Of a stretch of 64,000 bases of DNA, positions 36,287 through 44,572 are shown one piece after another. Both the position numbers and the translations under genes were made by a program. The notes under the pieces are model-generated. The model was not told the origin of the DNA. It saw nothing but the letters and a program-made list of their open reading frames with translations, and made no database searches. The stretch lies in contig NZ_RQXW01000010.1 in NCBI RefSeq assembly GCF_003957515.1, positions 84,978 to 148,977 on the forward strand, read 5' to 3'. This stretch comes from Amphritea opalescens. Lineage in GTDB: Bacteria; Pseudomonadota; Gammaproteobacteria; Pseudomonadales; Balneatricaceae. Numbering within the stretch: the stretch's first letter is position 1; each line of letters starts with the position of its first letter.

Positions 36287-36817
36287 ACTTATTTTCCTTC
36301 CCGGTTTATTGTTTGATTCATCTCTTCTTTTATATATTCCCTTTTTTCTTTTGATGCCCCGAAATATTATTTTCTTGTCTGTGCCGTTAATTTAACGTCT
36401 ATATTGTGGTGCGGTTCGTTTCTCACTCTACAAGTTTTTTGCCGTTAATTGTTATGAGCTTGCTCCGACACAATAATTCTCTTGCAGCCAATCGCCCCTA
36501 GAAGGGGCTCCCACAAAGGTAGGCACTTCGGTGGGAGCCGCTTCCAGCGGCGATGAGGTTATGGCGATCTGCCTTCGGAATTTGTCACCATCGATGGTGC
36601 GGTTCATTCCTCACCTCACCCTACGAGAGATGGGCTGTTCCCGACACAATGATTATTTTGTAGGGTGGCGGTGAGCTTGCGAACCGCACCGATAACTGCG
36701 GACGCAAGAGAACCGTGGCACTTGCACGATTTCTGTTCTTCGGTTTCTGGCGTGGTTTGAGGAGTAGATTGCGTCGGTGGTGCGGTTCGTTCCTCACCCT
36801 TCCGCTTTTTGCAGGCA
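36287..36817. other. Repeat-rich intergenic region after the tRNA genes
   Basis: No gene is supported. The region contains a REP-like inverted pair (36491–36554) and a family of short repeats: TGGTGCGGTTC(G/A)TT(C/T)CTCAC at 36407, 36595 and 36778, and an inverted relative GCGAACCGCACC near 36679. The phrase CCGACACAAT(A/G)ATT also occurs twice (about 36467 and 36637). Reverse-strand frames of 76 and 133 codons across it are repeat artefacts. Confidence 0.75.
36491..36554. repeat. REP pair in inverted orientation (REPIN-like element)
   Basis: ATCGCCCCTAGAAGG… at 36491–36514 and GTGGGAGCCGCTTCC… at 36531–36554 are 24-base inverted copies that agree in 21 positions, with a 16-base spacer. Each copy has its own hairpin: GCCCCT/AGGGGC on the left and GCCGCT/AGCGGC on the right. 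The differing bases are compensatory, so the stem is kept in both. The GTGGGAGC…GCGAT form is close to Pseudomonas REP sequences. Confidence 0.8.
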
Positions 36818-36842
36818 TAAAAAAAGGCCACATAAAGTGGCC
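36818..36842 (-). terminator. Intrinsic terminator of the small minus-strand gene
   Basis: On the minus strand GGCCAC and GTGGCC pair around a five-base loop, followed by eight T. It is 23 bases past the stop codon of the 65-residue protein at 36865, which supports that gene being real. Confidence 0.85.
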
Positions 36843-36864
36843 CCAAAGGAGTCTCGTTTTAGAC

Positions 36865-37062
36865 CTAGACGGTCCCGAATGAACGAGTGCTGTTAAAACT
36901 CTTTTGCTGACGCTTTGCTTTGAGGCTTTTGAACCAAGTAGCGAAAGTGTCGAAACGCTCTGCAACATACTCGTTGCGAGCTGCACGGCCCTGCGCGATG
37001 TAGTATGCAGTGTCGACATCACCTAAACTGTCAACTTTAAAGCCGTGGTCATTAGTTTTCAT
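36865..37062 (-). CDS. Small conserved-looking protein of unknown function
   Basis: The 65-residue protein begins MKTNDHGFKVDSLGDVD. It continues with a likely amphipathic helix (AAYYIAQGRAARNEY-like, reading DTAYYIAQGRAARNEYVAE) and a basic tail KSLKAKRQQKS. There is no signal peptide or Cys. It recalls the short helical proteins around DUF1127/RSP_7527, but I cannot confirm a family. A strong terminator directly downstream and a GGTGAT before the ATG at 37062 support expression. It is divergent from a GcvA-like LysR gene, which may control it. Confidence 0.7.
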   Translation of the reverse strand: MKTNDHGFKVDSLGDVDTAYYIAQGRAARNEYVAERFDTFATWFKSLKAKRQQKSFNSTRSFGTV

Positions 37063-37277
37063 AGTATCACCAATAAAATTCATTTAGTTGTCACCGTGGT
37101 GACTCGATGTCTCTGCGATACAAAAGATTGAACTGGCAGTAATCTTAAGCCATATTCAATGTACGCCTTGTATTGCGCTTGGATCATCGTTGCATTGGTG
37201 GTTATACTAAGGTCGCAGTGCTTAAAGAACAAACGACCGTTTTTCAGCTTAAGTGTGAATTAATTTCACCTATTGAG

Positions 37278-38186
37278 GTGCCTATCAGACGCTTGCCCCC
37301 ATTGAATGCTTTGCGTAGTTTTGAATCTGCCGCGCGCTTGGGTAGTTTTAATAAGGCTGCAGATGAGCTATTTGTCACCCCTTCGGCGGTGAGTCACCAG
37401 ATTAAATCCCTCGAAGCCTTTCTGGGGTTAAAGCTCTTTCAGCGAGAGAAGCGACAGGTGCAGATCACCGTTGCTGGCGAGAAATATCTCGTGGCGGTCT
37501 CTCATGCATTGGATGAGTTGGATGCGGCGACCCGCCGTTTGATCTCTGCCCCGAATACCAGCTCGTTAACCTTTGAAGCCCCTCCCGCCTTTTTAAGTCG
37601 CTGGTTGATGCCGCGGATTAAGGACTTTCAGGCGCTGTATCCCGATGTGGAGCTGCGGCTAAGCACCGGCGCGGTTAACCGGATCGATTTTGATCATACC
37701 GATCTGGATATGGCGGTTTATTTTGGTGATCCACCGGATGACGATGATATTGAAGTCCATCTGGTACACCGTTCGGTGGTGGTGCCGGTTTGTAGCCCTC
37801 GGAAGATGGAGGAGCATCAGATTGAAACCCTCGCTGATCTGAAAAAACAAACCTTGATTCATGTGACCAGTCGCCGTAATGAGTGGCAGAGGCTGTTGCT
37901 GAAGGCTGGTATTTCGATGACGGGTGAAGAGAAGGGGTTATCGTTCTCGAGCACTCAGTTGGCGCTAGGGGCCGCCTTAGAGGGGCTAGGAGTCGCCTTA
38001 TCGGATAAAGCATTGATTACCCGAGAATTACAGTATGGGCAGTTGGTGGTACCGGTGGATATTGAGTTACTAACCGGTAGAGCGTTCTATCTGGTGTATC
38101 CGAAAGATCGTCAACTGACTTACGGTATGCGGATGTTTCGTGAATGGCTGTTGGAAGTGATGGAACTCACGGAAGATGCCTTTTAA
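37278..38186 (+). CDS. LysR-family regulator, GcvA-like
   Basis: This is a LysR regulator of about 302 residues from the GTG at 37278. The opening RRLPPLNALRSFESAARLGSF and HTH element ADELFVTPSAVSHQIKSLE (written in parts) are typical of the GcvA/AmpR subgroup. The effector domain follows, with SRWLMPRIKDFQALYPDVELRL. Upstream alternatives are a GTG at 37218 with AAGG five bases before it (322 residues) and a TTG at 37173. I chose by family length, so the start is uncertain. It is divergent from the small helical protein gene. No glycine-cleavage gene is in the window, so the target is not known. Confidence 0.85.
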   Translation: MPIRRLPPLNALRSFESAARLGSFNKAADELFVTPSAVSHQIKSLEAFLGLKLFQREKRQVQITVAGEKYLVAVSHALDELDAATRRLISAPNTSSLTFEAPPAFLSRWLMPRIKDFQALYPDVELRLSTGAVNRIDFDHTDLDMAVYFGDPPDDDDIEVHLVHRSVVVPVCSPRKMEEHQIETLADLKKQTLIHVTSRRNEWQRLLLKAGISMTGEEKGLSFSSTQLALGAALEGLGVALSDKALITRELQYGQLVVPVDIELLTGRAFYLVYPKDRQLTYGMRMFREWLLEVMELTEDAF

Positions 38187-38220
38187 ATAAGCGCCCGGCA
38201 TTGAGTCACCGGGTGCTTAT
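38187..38220. terminator. 12-bp hairpin between convergent genes
   Basis: ATAAGCGCCCGG and CCGGGTGCTTAT pair (one G·U) around a 10-base loop directly after the LysR stop codon and before the porin gene's end. No T-run follows, so it may act as a shared end signal or an mRNA-stabilising stem. Confidence 0.55.
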
Positions 38221-38252
38221 CTGCTTCGACTTACCTAAGCCGGTAGAACGGT

Positions 38253-39341
38253 TTAGAAACTAGTGGATAACACCAGATTCAGAGTGTCGGTGTCATCGTT
38301 GGCATAATCTTCTTCGCGAACGTATTCCACAATCAGTTCAGCATTTTCATGCAACTCGCGGGAGGCGCCGAGGGTTAGGCGGGATTGAGCAAAGAGGTTA
38401 TCGCCCGCATCGGTGATGAGATCGGCATCATCGGATTCACTGTAGCCTAGAGACAGGTTGCCTGGCGCACCGAATATGTTAGTAGCGTAATCTGCGCTGA
38501 GATGCCAGACGGTAATCTCAGGTCGGCCCGCCAGCTCTTTAAAGCTTTCTGTCTGTAGGTATTCCGCTGAGAGTGCCAGCGCATCTAGTTCATAACTCAG
38601 GTTTATCCGTGAAGCGCCTACCTTGTCATCGTCAGTCAGACTATCTGCATCGAGTGGGTCGGTATTACGGATATTGTTGAGGTAGCCGGCACCGATGGCA
38701 AAGCCGTTGTCGAAGGCTAACGCGACATTCAAACCGAGATTGTTGATATTGCTTTCATCACTCTGGCCCTTAAAGGCGTAACCGCCAGCACTAAAGATAC
38801 CTTGATTGAAGCCCACGTACAGTAGGTCGTCGGTGTTATCGGTCAGATCATAGGTTAGGGGATCTGTCCAAGCATTACCGTTGACCACGGCGAATGGGAC
38901 AGCGGTACGACCTGCCACAAGTGACCAAGGGGTGTCGTCAGAACTGATGGTGACGATGGCTTCATCGACAAAGAAATCCTGATCTTCGCCATCGTCTTCA
39001 TACTTCAACGTGGTTGAGAGTGCCATGTATTGATTCAATGCGGCGTCTATTGTCAGTTCAACACTGTCGACGTCGAGGTCGCTTTCACTGCTGCCATCAG
39101 GTAATTCAGAACCGGTGGCCAGAAACTCGGCGCTACCGCTGATAGTGATTGGGTTATCACTGTCGACTGAAGCGCTTTTTTGGTGCTCGGCTTGCACCGC
39201 CATAGTATCACTCAGTTGCGATTCCAGTTGAGCGATGCGCTGCTTCAGCAGGCTAAGTTCGGTTTGCATGTCGTTCGCCTGTGCGATTGGGGCGACGCTA
39301 AGTGCAGCAGCGATCATTGAGGCGAGTAGTGTTTTGTTCAT
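38253..39341 (-). CDS. Outer-membrane beta-barrel protein, LbtU-type porin
   Basis: The 362-residue protein has a signal peptide (cleavage near residue 22, PIAQA-N). A short coiled coil follows (MQTELSLLKQRIAQLESQL, about 25–43), then alternating strands rich in Gly, aromatic and acidic residues. It ends in …VLSTSF with the terminal Phe of outer-membrane proteins. The coiled coil plus barrel and the sequence style fit the LbtU siderophore-porin family. It lies just after the Fur-controlled imelysin cluster, which suggests a role in iron acquisition. The 116-bp gap to the next gene leaves open a separate promoter. Confidence 0.75.
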   Translation of the reverse strand: MNKTLLASMIAAALSVAPIAQANDMQTELSLLKQRIAQLESQLSDTMAVQAEHQKSASVDSDNPITISGSAEFLATGSELPDGSSESDLDVDSVELTIDAALNQYMALSTTLKYEDDGEDQDFFVDEAIVTISSDDTPWSLVAGRTAVPFAVVNGNAWTDPLTYDLTDNTDDLLYVGFNQGIFSAGGYAFKGQSDESNINNLGLNVALAFDNGFAIGAGYLNNIRNTDPLDADSLTDDDKVGASRINLSYELDALALSAEYLQTESFKELAGRPEITVWHLSADYATNIFGAPGNLSLGYSESDDADLITDAGDNLFAQSRLTLGASRELHENAELIVEYVREEDYANDDTDTLNLVLSTSF

Positions 39342-39457
39342 GGTGTTTCCTTGAGTCAGAACGTTAAATTTAAGCCGAGCAGATCCACAGAAGGTTAATT
39401 CTGGGCTGTGTATCGGTGTTGGTATGGGTCTGGCTTAGCGCCAGACGACAGGGGAAA

Positions 39458-40585
39458 TTAGCTTGGTATGCTGGTCATATGGTTATCCCACGCGGTTTTT
39501 ACCGTCTGTTGTAGACGGCGAGTGTGGCCGGTGTCTAGGTTGTGTTGCAGACAGCGTCCGGTGCCAGCGCTGATGATAAATTCGCCGTTATGGGTGGTGG
39601 CCGTTAAGCCGCAGCCATCTCGACTCTTGATCGAAGAGATAAATGTTTGCTGCTCTAAATCCCAGAATGAAATCAGATCGCCCCGGGGTGCCGAGACCGC
39701 GGCATAACGGCCGCTATGATCACATCGGACACTACCGCAGTAGCCTTTCATCGCTATATTGATCGCTTCCGGTGCTTGCAACAGGGTAATGGGCTGGTGC
39801 GGCTGATGAATCGCCACTAATGGCGGGTTATCGCCGATATTGCCTTGATATTGCAGAGCGATCGCGGTGATTCCCTCGGCGTTGGTATCGATATGGCGGA
39901 TACTCAGCTGATGTTGTTCCTTCGGTAACATCCGCTCCTCTAGTAGTTCGCCGGAGTGGAGATCGAGACGAACCAGCGAGGGCTGCATGCTGTCGAGGTT
40001 GAGTTTTTCTCGGCCATGATCTGGGTGGGTGAGTATGCCGCCGTTGGCGACCACTAAGACATCACTATCGGGTTGCTGAGTCAGCTCATGGGGGCCGATT
40101 CCGTGGCTGGGATAATCGGCGATGATGGCATAGTCATCCGCCAAAGAGCGAACGACGACTCTCCCCTGCCCCGTGCTGAGTTCATTTTCCGTGGTGACCA
40201 GCCAGCGGCCATCCTCTGTAAAGATGCTGTGGCCAAAGAAGTGTCGTCCCTCTTCGGCGAGAATACGTTTCACCAACCGTTGTTCCCGGTAATCGATGAT
40301 ATCGATAAAGCGCCCTGGACGCCGCGCGGTGCAAGCCAGTAACGGCACTGAAGGGTGCGCTTCGGTATGGTGGGCTCGCCCCTGCAGAGGGTGATCTAGG
40401 AGGATCTCTCCCTGCTCGCCGATCAGATAGAGGTGGTAGTTGCCATCACGGTCTTGCGCGGCCGATGCAAACAGGGGTTTCGCGGTTGTTTTGTTAGCGC
40501 CGGCGAAGACCGGCCCTGACAATAACGAAGGCAATAACACTGCACTGCCAAGTAGCTGGCAGAAACGGCGGCGATTAGTCTCCAT
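39458..40585 (-). CDS. DUF1513 protein, Tat-exported beta-propeller-like
   Basis: This 375-residue protein has a twin-arginine signal NRRRFCQLLGSAVLLPSLL (residues 4–22), so it is exported folded. The mature part is full of strands with repeated motifs such as GRHFFGHSIFTEDGRWLVTTE and GPHELTQQPDSDVLVVANGG, consistent with a beta-propeller, as expected for DUF1513. Its role in the periplasm is unknown, but the family travels with imelysins and di-heme oxidoreductases in iron-regulated clusters. The ATG at 40585 overlaps the end of the imelysin-like gene by 11 bases. A GTG one codon earlier is also possible. Confidence 0.85.
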   Translation of the reverse strand: METNRRRFCQLLGSAVLLPSLLSGPVFAGANKTTAKPLFASAAQDRDGNYHLYLIGEQGEILLDHPLQGRAHHTEAHPSVPLLACTARRPGRFIDIIDYREQRLVKRILAEEGRHFFGHSIFTEDGRWLVTTENELSTGQGRVVVRSLADDYAIIADYPSHGIGPHELTQQPDSDVLVVANGGILTHPDHGREKLNLDSMQPSLVRLDLHSGELLEERMLPKEQHQLSIRHIDTNAEGITAIALQYQGNIGDNPPLVAIHQPHQPITLLQAPEAINIAMKGYCGSVRCDHSGRYAAVSAPRGDLISFWDLEQQTFISSIKSRDGCGLTATTHNGEFIISAGTGRCLQHNLDTGHTRRLQQTVKTAWDNHMTSIPS

Positions 40586-41666
40586 CACGGCTGTTAAACC
40601 CTAATTGGATATCGAGCGTTTGCATGGCGGCATTCAGTGCTAAATCTAGCTGTTTCAGTGAGGCGCTGACCTGCTGCAGTTGAGTCACCGTTTGCGGTTG
40701 GTAAAGAGTGGTCGTTAATGGACCTTTGATAGTTTTCAACTGGGTAATAATATCGCTGAAGAGTCCGCTGATCTGATCGGCCTGTGCCGCTGCACCCTGC
40801 TGACGTAAAAGGTTGGCGACATTATCTGGGTGACCTTCATAGAGGTCTTGTAGGCTTGCGATATTGAGCTGGATATTGCGTATCGAACGCTCACTGCGCC
40901 AAGATTCACTGCGACGAGGTCGGACTTTTTCGCCGTTACCCAGCGGGCGGAGAATTTTCTGATCGCGAATCGCCTCAACGGGCTCGACCAGTGATTTCAG
41001 CATATCAACGGCGACTTCTTGATGGTCATCATAGTAGCTATCTTCGCTGCCGGCGTTAAAGACAGAGGGGCTGTACTCCTGCTGCCATTCGGTCACGGTA
41101 GCGGCGCTATTTTCCGCGACATAGGCGGCAATAGTGCTGGTTAACTGGCAGCGATAACTGTGGTTTTCAAGTTCACTGAGTTGACCGGTAAAGAGTAAGC
41201 GTTCCAGTGCCGGTAGACCTTTAACGCCAATGCTAGCTTTGTAGAGGGCATCGGTTTTCAGGGTGGCGGGATCTTGCTCGGCCAGCAGTATGTTCAACTG
41301 TTTGCCGATCAGGTTTTTCTTATCTGGCCAGAACTGCATACTGAAATTACGCATCAGGTTTTCAATGGGGCCAAACTGAATATGCTGTACCCTTTCCCAA
41401 TCATCCATCGTGCGGTGGAAGGCTTGTTGAGCCGCATCGAGATGAGCTTGGTCGGGTTGCTGGCAAAGCGCCGCCGTGCTGCTTTGCAGTGCGCTACTAC
41501 TCTCTGCGAGGTGTTGATAGCGAGGGAGAATATGCTCTGTTACCAGCGTATGGTTGACCGTTTTCCACTGTTGCTCCGTCGGTGCTGCATGTAACACACC
41601 GGTGAGCGTCAGAAGACATGCCGCTCCCAGCAGTGTTGGCCACAGAGGAGAAGACGCTTGTTTCAT
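40575..41666 (-). CDS. Imelysin-family periplasmic protein with altered motif
   Basis: This 363-residue protein has a signal peptide (about 1–28, ending VLHAA-P) and an all-helical imelysin fold. The family's G-x-H-x-x-E motif appears here as GLPALERLLF near residue 147: the His is replaced by Pro, while the Glu is kept. The second imelysin of the operon keeps the His. The two proteins are therefore not duplicates in function, and this one belongs to the divergent branch that usually pairs with a GxHxxE protein. It overlaps the di-heme oxidoreductase gene by four bases upstream and DUF1513 by 11 bases downstream. Confidence 0.88.
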   Translation of the reverse strand: MKQASSPLWPTLLGAACLLTLTGVLHAAPTEQQWKTVNHTLVTEHILPRYQHLAESSSALQSSTAALCQQPDQAHLDAAQQAFHRTMDDWERVQHIQFGPIENLMRNFSMQFWPDKKNLIGKQLNILLAEQDPATLKTDALYKASIGVKGLPALERLLFTGQLSELENHSYRCQLTSTIAAYVAENSAATVTEWQQEYSPSVFNAGSEDSYYDDHQEVAVDMLKSLVEPVEAIRDQKILRPLGNGEKVRPRRSESWRSERSIRNIQLNIASLQDLYEGHPDNVANLLRQQGAAAQADQISGLFSDIITQLKTIKGPLTTTLYQPQTVTQLQQVSASLKQLDLALNAAMQTLDIQLGFNSRDGD

Positions 41667-43147
41667 AATGACTCCAAAAAAGTAATCAGAGCATGCCGCT
41701 CTGATGTTGCTAAATTAATGACCTTCTGTCGGGCGTTAGCCGCTTCACCGCCGTGCCAGAGAATAGCCTCTAGCAGCGTGCGGGCGCGCCCATCGTGGAG
41801 AAAATACTGATGGCCGTTGACCGTATTGGTTAAGCCGATCCCCCAGAGAGGCGGGGTCTTCCATTCTCGCCCAGTGGCACTGTATTCTGGCCGATGATCG
41901 GCCAAGCCTTCGCCCATATCATGCAGTAGTAGGTCGGTGTAAGGCCAGATCTGTTGTGCTGATTGCTCGGCTAAGTTGGGCTCGTTCGGCGTTTCAAAAC
42001 TGGGTTGATGGCAGTTACTACAGCCGCTGCGTTGAAAGATCGCTTTGCCCCTTAGTACCTCGGGCTGTTGGGCATCGGGCCGAACAGGCGGTGCTAAATT
42101 CCGGCTATAGAATACCAGTAACTCGACCAGTTCTGCAGAGGCTTCGCTGTTGTCCTGCTGTGGCGTGTTTCCCTCAGGCTGCGCTAGGCAGGCCGTTTGA
42201 CGCACAGTGCAGTCGCCATAAGGCGATGGCTGATAAGGGGTGCCGATACCGATATCATGACTCAACGCACTGACGGTTTGTTGCAGGACGCTTGGGTTGC
42301 CCGCTTTCCAACCAAACCGCCCTATCGCCAGTTGCTCTTGTTGTTGATCCCAAACCCAGTTGGGTCGGCCGGAAATCCCGTCGCCATTTAGATCGTCAGG
42401 ATCACTGAGTGCCATAATGGCGCTATCGGGAATCGCTTCCAGTAAGCCTAATCCCAGCATGGGAGGGGCTAGACGGGGGGATAGCATTATCTGGGAATGC
42501 AGTGGGCCGTACTTTAATTCACTAATATGGTAAGTCGGCTTGCGCAGGCTAACCTGAGTGCCATCGGCCAAGCTGACTTGGCTCTCGGTGTAGGTTATCT
42601 GCATATGGCCTTCTGCATCGAGACCGTTGATCGCCCGGTTTTGCAGTTGAATACCATAGGTTGGGTCGGGAATAGCACCGATTCGGCCGCGCTTGAGTTG
42701 TTGTCGCTGGGTGTCGGTTTGCGGCGGAATGCTCAAGCGTAGAAACAGAGAGGTTGCTAGTGCTTCTGGCCAGTTAGCCTTGGGCTGGCCCCTGCCGTCG
42801 CGTTGATGGCATTGATCGCAGGAGCGGGCATTATAGAGCGGCCCGAGTCCGTCGCTGGCGGTCGTCGATGAGGGTGAGGGCACCCAGATTTTATCGAACA
42901 GACTGTCACCTAAACCAAAGCTGAGTCGGTCGGCAAAGCTCATATTGGCCGAAGGTTGACTGAACACATGGCGGTCACGAGGTTTGCGGTGGCTGGTCTC
43001 CCCGCCGGGGCGTTCTTCCCCAGGCGTATAGATGGCTAACTGATCGACCTCTTCGGCTGCCGGTGCTGAGGTGCTTAATAACGCAAGCATCAGAACCGGT
43101 GCCGAGGAGAAGTTGATCAATCGCTGCCTGGGGAAGACTGCCCGCAT
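41663..43147 (-). CDS. Di-heme oxidoreductase family protein (DUF1111/DHOR)
   Basis: This 494-residue periplasmic c-type cytochrome has a signal peptide ending near residue 30 (TSAPAAEE). Two heme-attachment motifs are visible: CDQCHQRDGRGQP near residue 108 and CSNCHQPSF near 374. Typical DHOR phrases are DGLGPLYNARSC, DLNGDGISGRPNWV, IGRFGWKAGNPS and HDMGEGLADHRPEY. The family is sometimes called thiol oxidoreductase, but no thiol chemistry is demonstrated by sequence. Situated between two imelysins behind a Fur box, it may oxidise or reduce iron during periplasmic uptake; that is inference. Confidence 0.92.
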   Translation of the reverse strand: MRAVFPRQRLINFSSAPVLMLALLSTSAPAAEEVDQLAIYTPGEERPGGETSHRKPRDRHVFSQPSANMSFADRLSFGLGDSLFDKIWVPSPSSTTASDGLGPLYNARSCDQCHQRDGRGQPKANWPEALATSLFLRLSIPPQTDTQRQQLKRGRIGAIPDPTYGIQLQNRAINGLDAEGHMQITYTESQVSLADGTQVSLRKPTYHISELKYGPLHSQIMLSPRLAPPMLGLGLLEAIPDSAIMALSDPDDLNGDGISGRPNWVWDQQQEQLAIGRFGWKAGNPSVLQQTVSALSHDIGIGTPYQPSPYGDCTVRQTACLAQPEGNTPQQDNSEASAELVELLVFYSRNLAPPVRPDAQQPEVLRGKAIFQRSGCSNCHQPSFETPNEPNLAEQSAQQIWPYTDLLLHDMGEGLADHRPEYSATGREWKTPPLWGIGLTNTVNGHQYFLHDGRARTLLEAILWHGGEAANARQKVINLATSERHALITFLESL

Positions 43148-43151
43148 GGAT

Positions 43152-44426
43152 TTATTCCATGACCTTTTCTGGGCTATCTAGGCTATCAGAACCTTCTAGT
43201 TCTACACCGTCGAGATCCAGTACGGCGATGATATCTTCAATGGCTTGAGTCTCATCGGTCAATGAATCCACGAAGGTTTGTACTATCTGATTGCCTTCAG
43301 GATTGTTTTCGCCGATCAGTACATCGAAGGTTTGGCCCTGACTAGCCGCATCGACCATGGTTTGGGCAGCAGCTTCAGTGGCAGCTAGTTTGTTCTGCAT
43401 GTTTTGATCGGCCACCGGTGCTTTTGCCGCGACGAAGTCTGACAAGCTAGGGCCAGAGACAACACTGCCATCGATACGGGAGTATTCACCCTGATAAACA
43501 TTGCGGATGCCCTTGGCGTCATAGAAATGTGACCAGTGGGTATTATCTGAGAAGCAGTCATGTTCCTCTTCAGGGTCATGTAACATCAAACCTAGCTTGG
43601 TGCGTTCCCCTGCAAGTTCGCCATAAGCGAGGCTGCCGATACCGGTTAGGATGGTCGCGATGGCCGCGTTATCTTCTTTTGCGGTGAGTTCCTGACGAGC
43701 TGCACCATCGTCTTGCCAGTTGCCGACCATCTCTTGCAGATCGGTAATCAATAGCTGAGTGGCCGCCTGTAGGTAGTCACGACGTCGATCACAGTGTCCA
43801 CCGGTGCAGTTGTCTAGGCTGAAATCCGTTGCGGGACGATTACCTGCGCCTGGGTTAGTGCCGTTTAGATCCTGTCCCCATAGAAGAAACTCAATCGCAT
43901 GGTAACCACTGGCTACGTTGGCTTCGATACCATCGATTTCATGCAGTGTTTCGGACAGCAATGCAGGTGTTATTTTCGAAGCATCAATCTTTACGCCGGC
44001 CACTGTTAATGTGGTATTGGCGATGATGTTTGCACGGAATAGTTCGTTTTCATCGGATTCGGTGCCATATTTGCCGGTATCAACATAGTCGATGAGACCT
44101 TCATCGAGCGGCCAAGCGTTAACCCGCCCTTCCCAGTCATCGACGATGCTGTTACCAAAACGGAAGGCTTCCGATTGCTGATAAGGCACTCGGGCGGCAA
44201 TCCAAGCGGTGCGAGCTTGTTGTAAGCTGGCAGCGGTGGGGTTTTGCAAGAAATTGTTGATGCTCAGTTGCAGCGTCTTGGCACTGAATAACGAGTCTTC
44301 GTAGGTCGCTAATGCAATATCAGCGTAGTTATCGATGATCTCTGCGGGTGCAGCTGCTGAAAAAGCCATCGGGGCCTGTAGTGCCGCGGCGATAATCGAG
44401 GCTGATAGGAAAGATTTTAAGTGCAT
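43152..44426 (-). CDS. Imelysin-family iron-regulated protein (GxHxxE type)
   Basis: This 424-residue protein has a signal peptide ending near residue 24 (AFSAAAPA) and two helical-bundle halves. The intact motif GYHAIEFLLWGQD (G-x-H-x-x-E) lies near residue 170, followed by CTGGHCDRRRDYL. Such proteins (IrpA/ICMP type) are iron-induced under starvation. Peptidase activity was claimed for some members but their fold resembles EfeO, and metal binding is more likely. It is the first gene of the imelysin–DHOR–imelysin–DUF1513 operon, whose promoter carries a Fur box. Confidence 0.92.
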   Translation of the reverse strand: MHLKSFLSASIIAAALQAPMAFSAAAPAEIIDNYADIALATYEDSLFSAKTLQLSINNFLQNPTAASLQQARTAWIAARVPYQQSEAFRFGNSIVDDWEGRVNAWPLDEGLIDYVDTGKYGTESDENELFRANIIANTTLTVAGVKIDASKITPALLSETLHEIDGIEANVASGYHAIEFLLWGQDLNGTNPGAGNRPATDFSLDNCTGGHCDRRRDYLQAATQLLITDLQEMVGNWQDDGAARQELTAKEDNAAIATILTGIGSLAYGELAGERTKLGLMLHDPEEEHDCFSDNTHWSHFYDAKGIRNVYQGEYSRIDGSVVSGPSLSDFVAAKAPVADQNMQNKLAATEAAAQTMVDAASQGQTFDVLIGENNPEGNQIVQTFVDSLTDETQAIEDIIAVLDLDGVELEGSDSLDSPEKVME

Positions 44427-44462
44427 GACGTTACTCCGTTACGTGATATGGAGATGCTAATG

Positions 44463-44481
44463 CAAATAAGAATGATTCGCA
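44463..44481 (-). promoter_or_regulatory. Fur box and promoter of the imelysin operon
   Basis: CAAATAAGAATGATTCGCA resembles the 19-bp Fur consensus GATAATGATAATCATTATC in its common AAT-A/G-AGAAT-x-ATT form. On the minus strand TTGCGA, 17 bases and TAGCAT give a fair -35/-10 pair whose spacer is the box, so iron-loaded Fur would block the polymerase. It lies 37 bases before the first gene. A 12-bp palindrome ATAGAATTCTAT adjoins it (44484–44495). Confidence 0.8.
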
Positions 44482-44523
44482 ATATAGAATTCTATTTAGA
44501 CTAGCTATAACGAAAAAAAGACG

Positions 44524-44550
44524 TAAAAAAGCCGGTGTAGACCGGCTTTT
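44524..44550 (-). terminator. Intrinsic terminator after the peroxiredoxin–glutaredoxin gene
   Basis: On the minus strand GCCGGT and ACCGGC pair around a four-base loop, followed by six T. It lies 23 bases past the stop codon of the gene that ends at 44573 and before the imelysin promoter. Confidence 0.88.
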
Positions 44551-44572
44551 GGTTTAACTCTGAACTGTTAGA

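Noticed and set aside
36616..37022. Reverse frames of 76 and 133 codons over the repeat region and the small gene
   Set aside because: They run through terminator and repeat sequences and out of frame with the 65-residue gene that has its own start and terminator.
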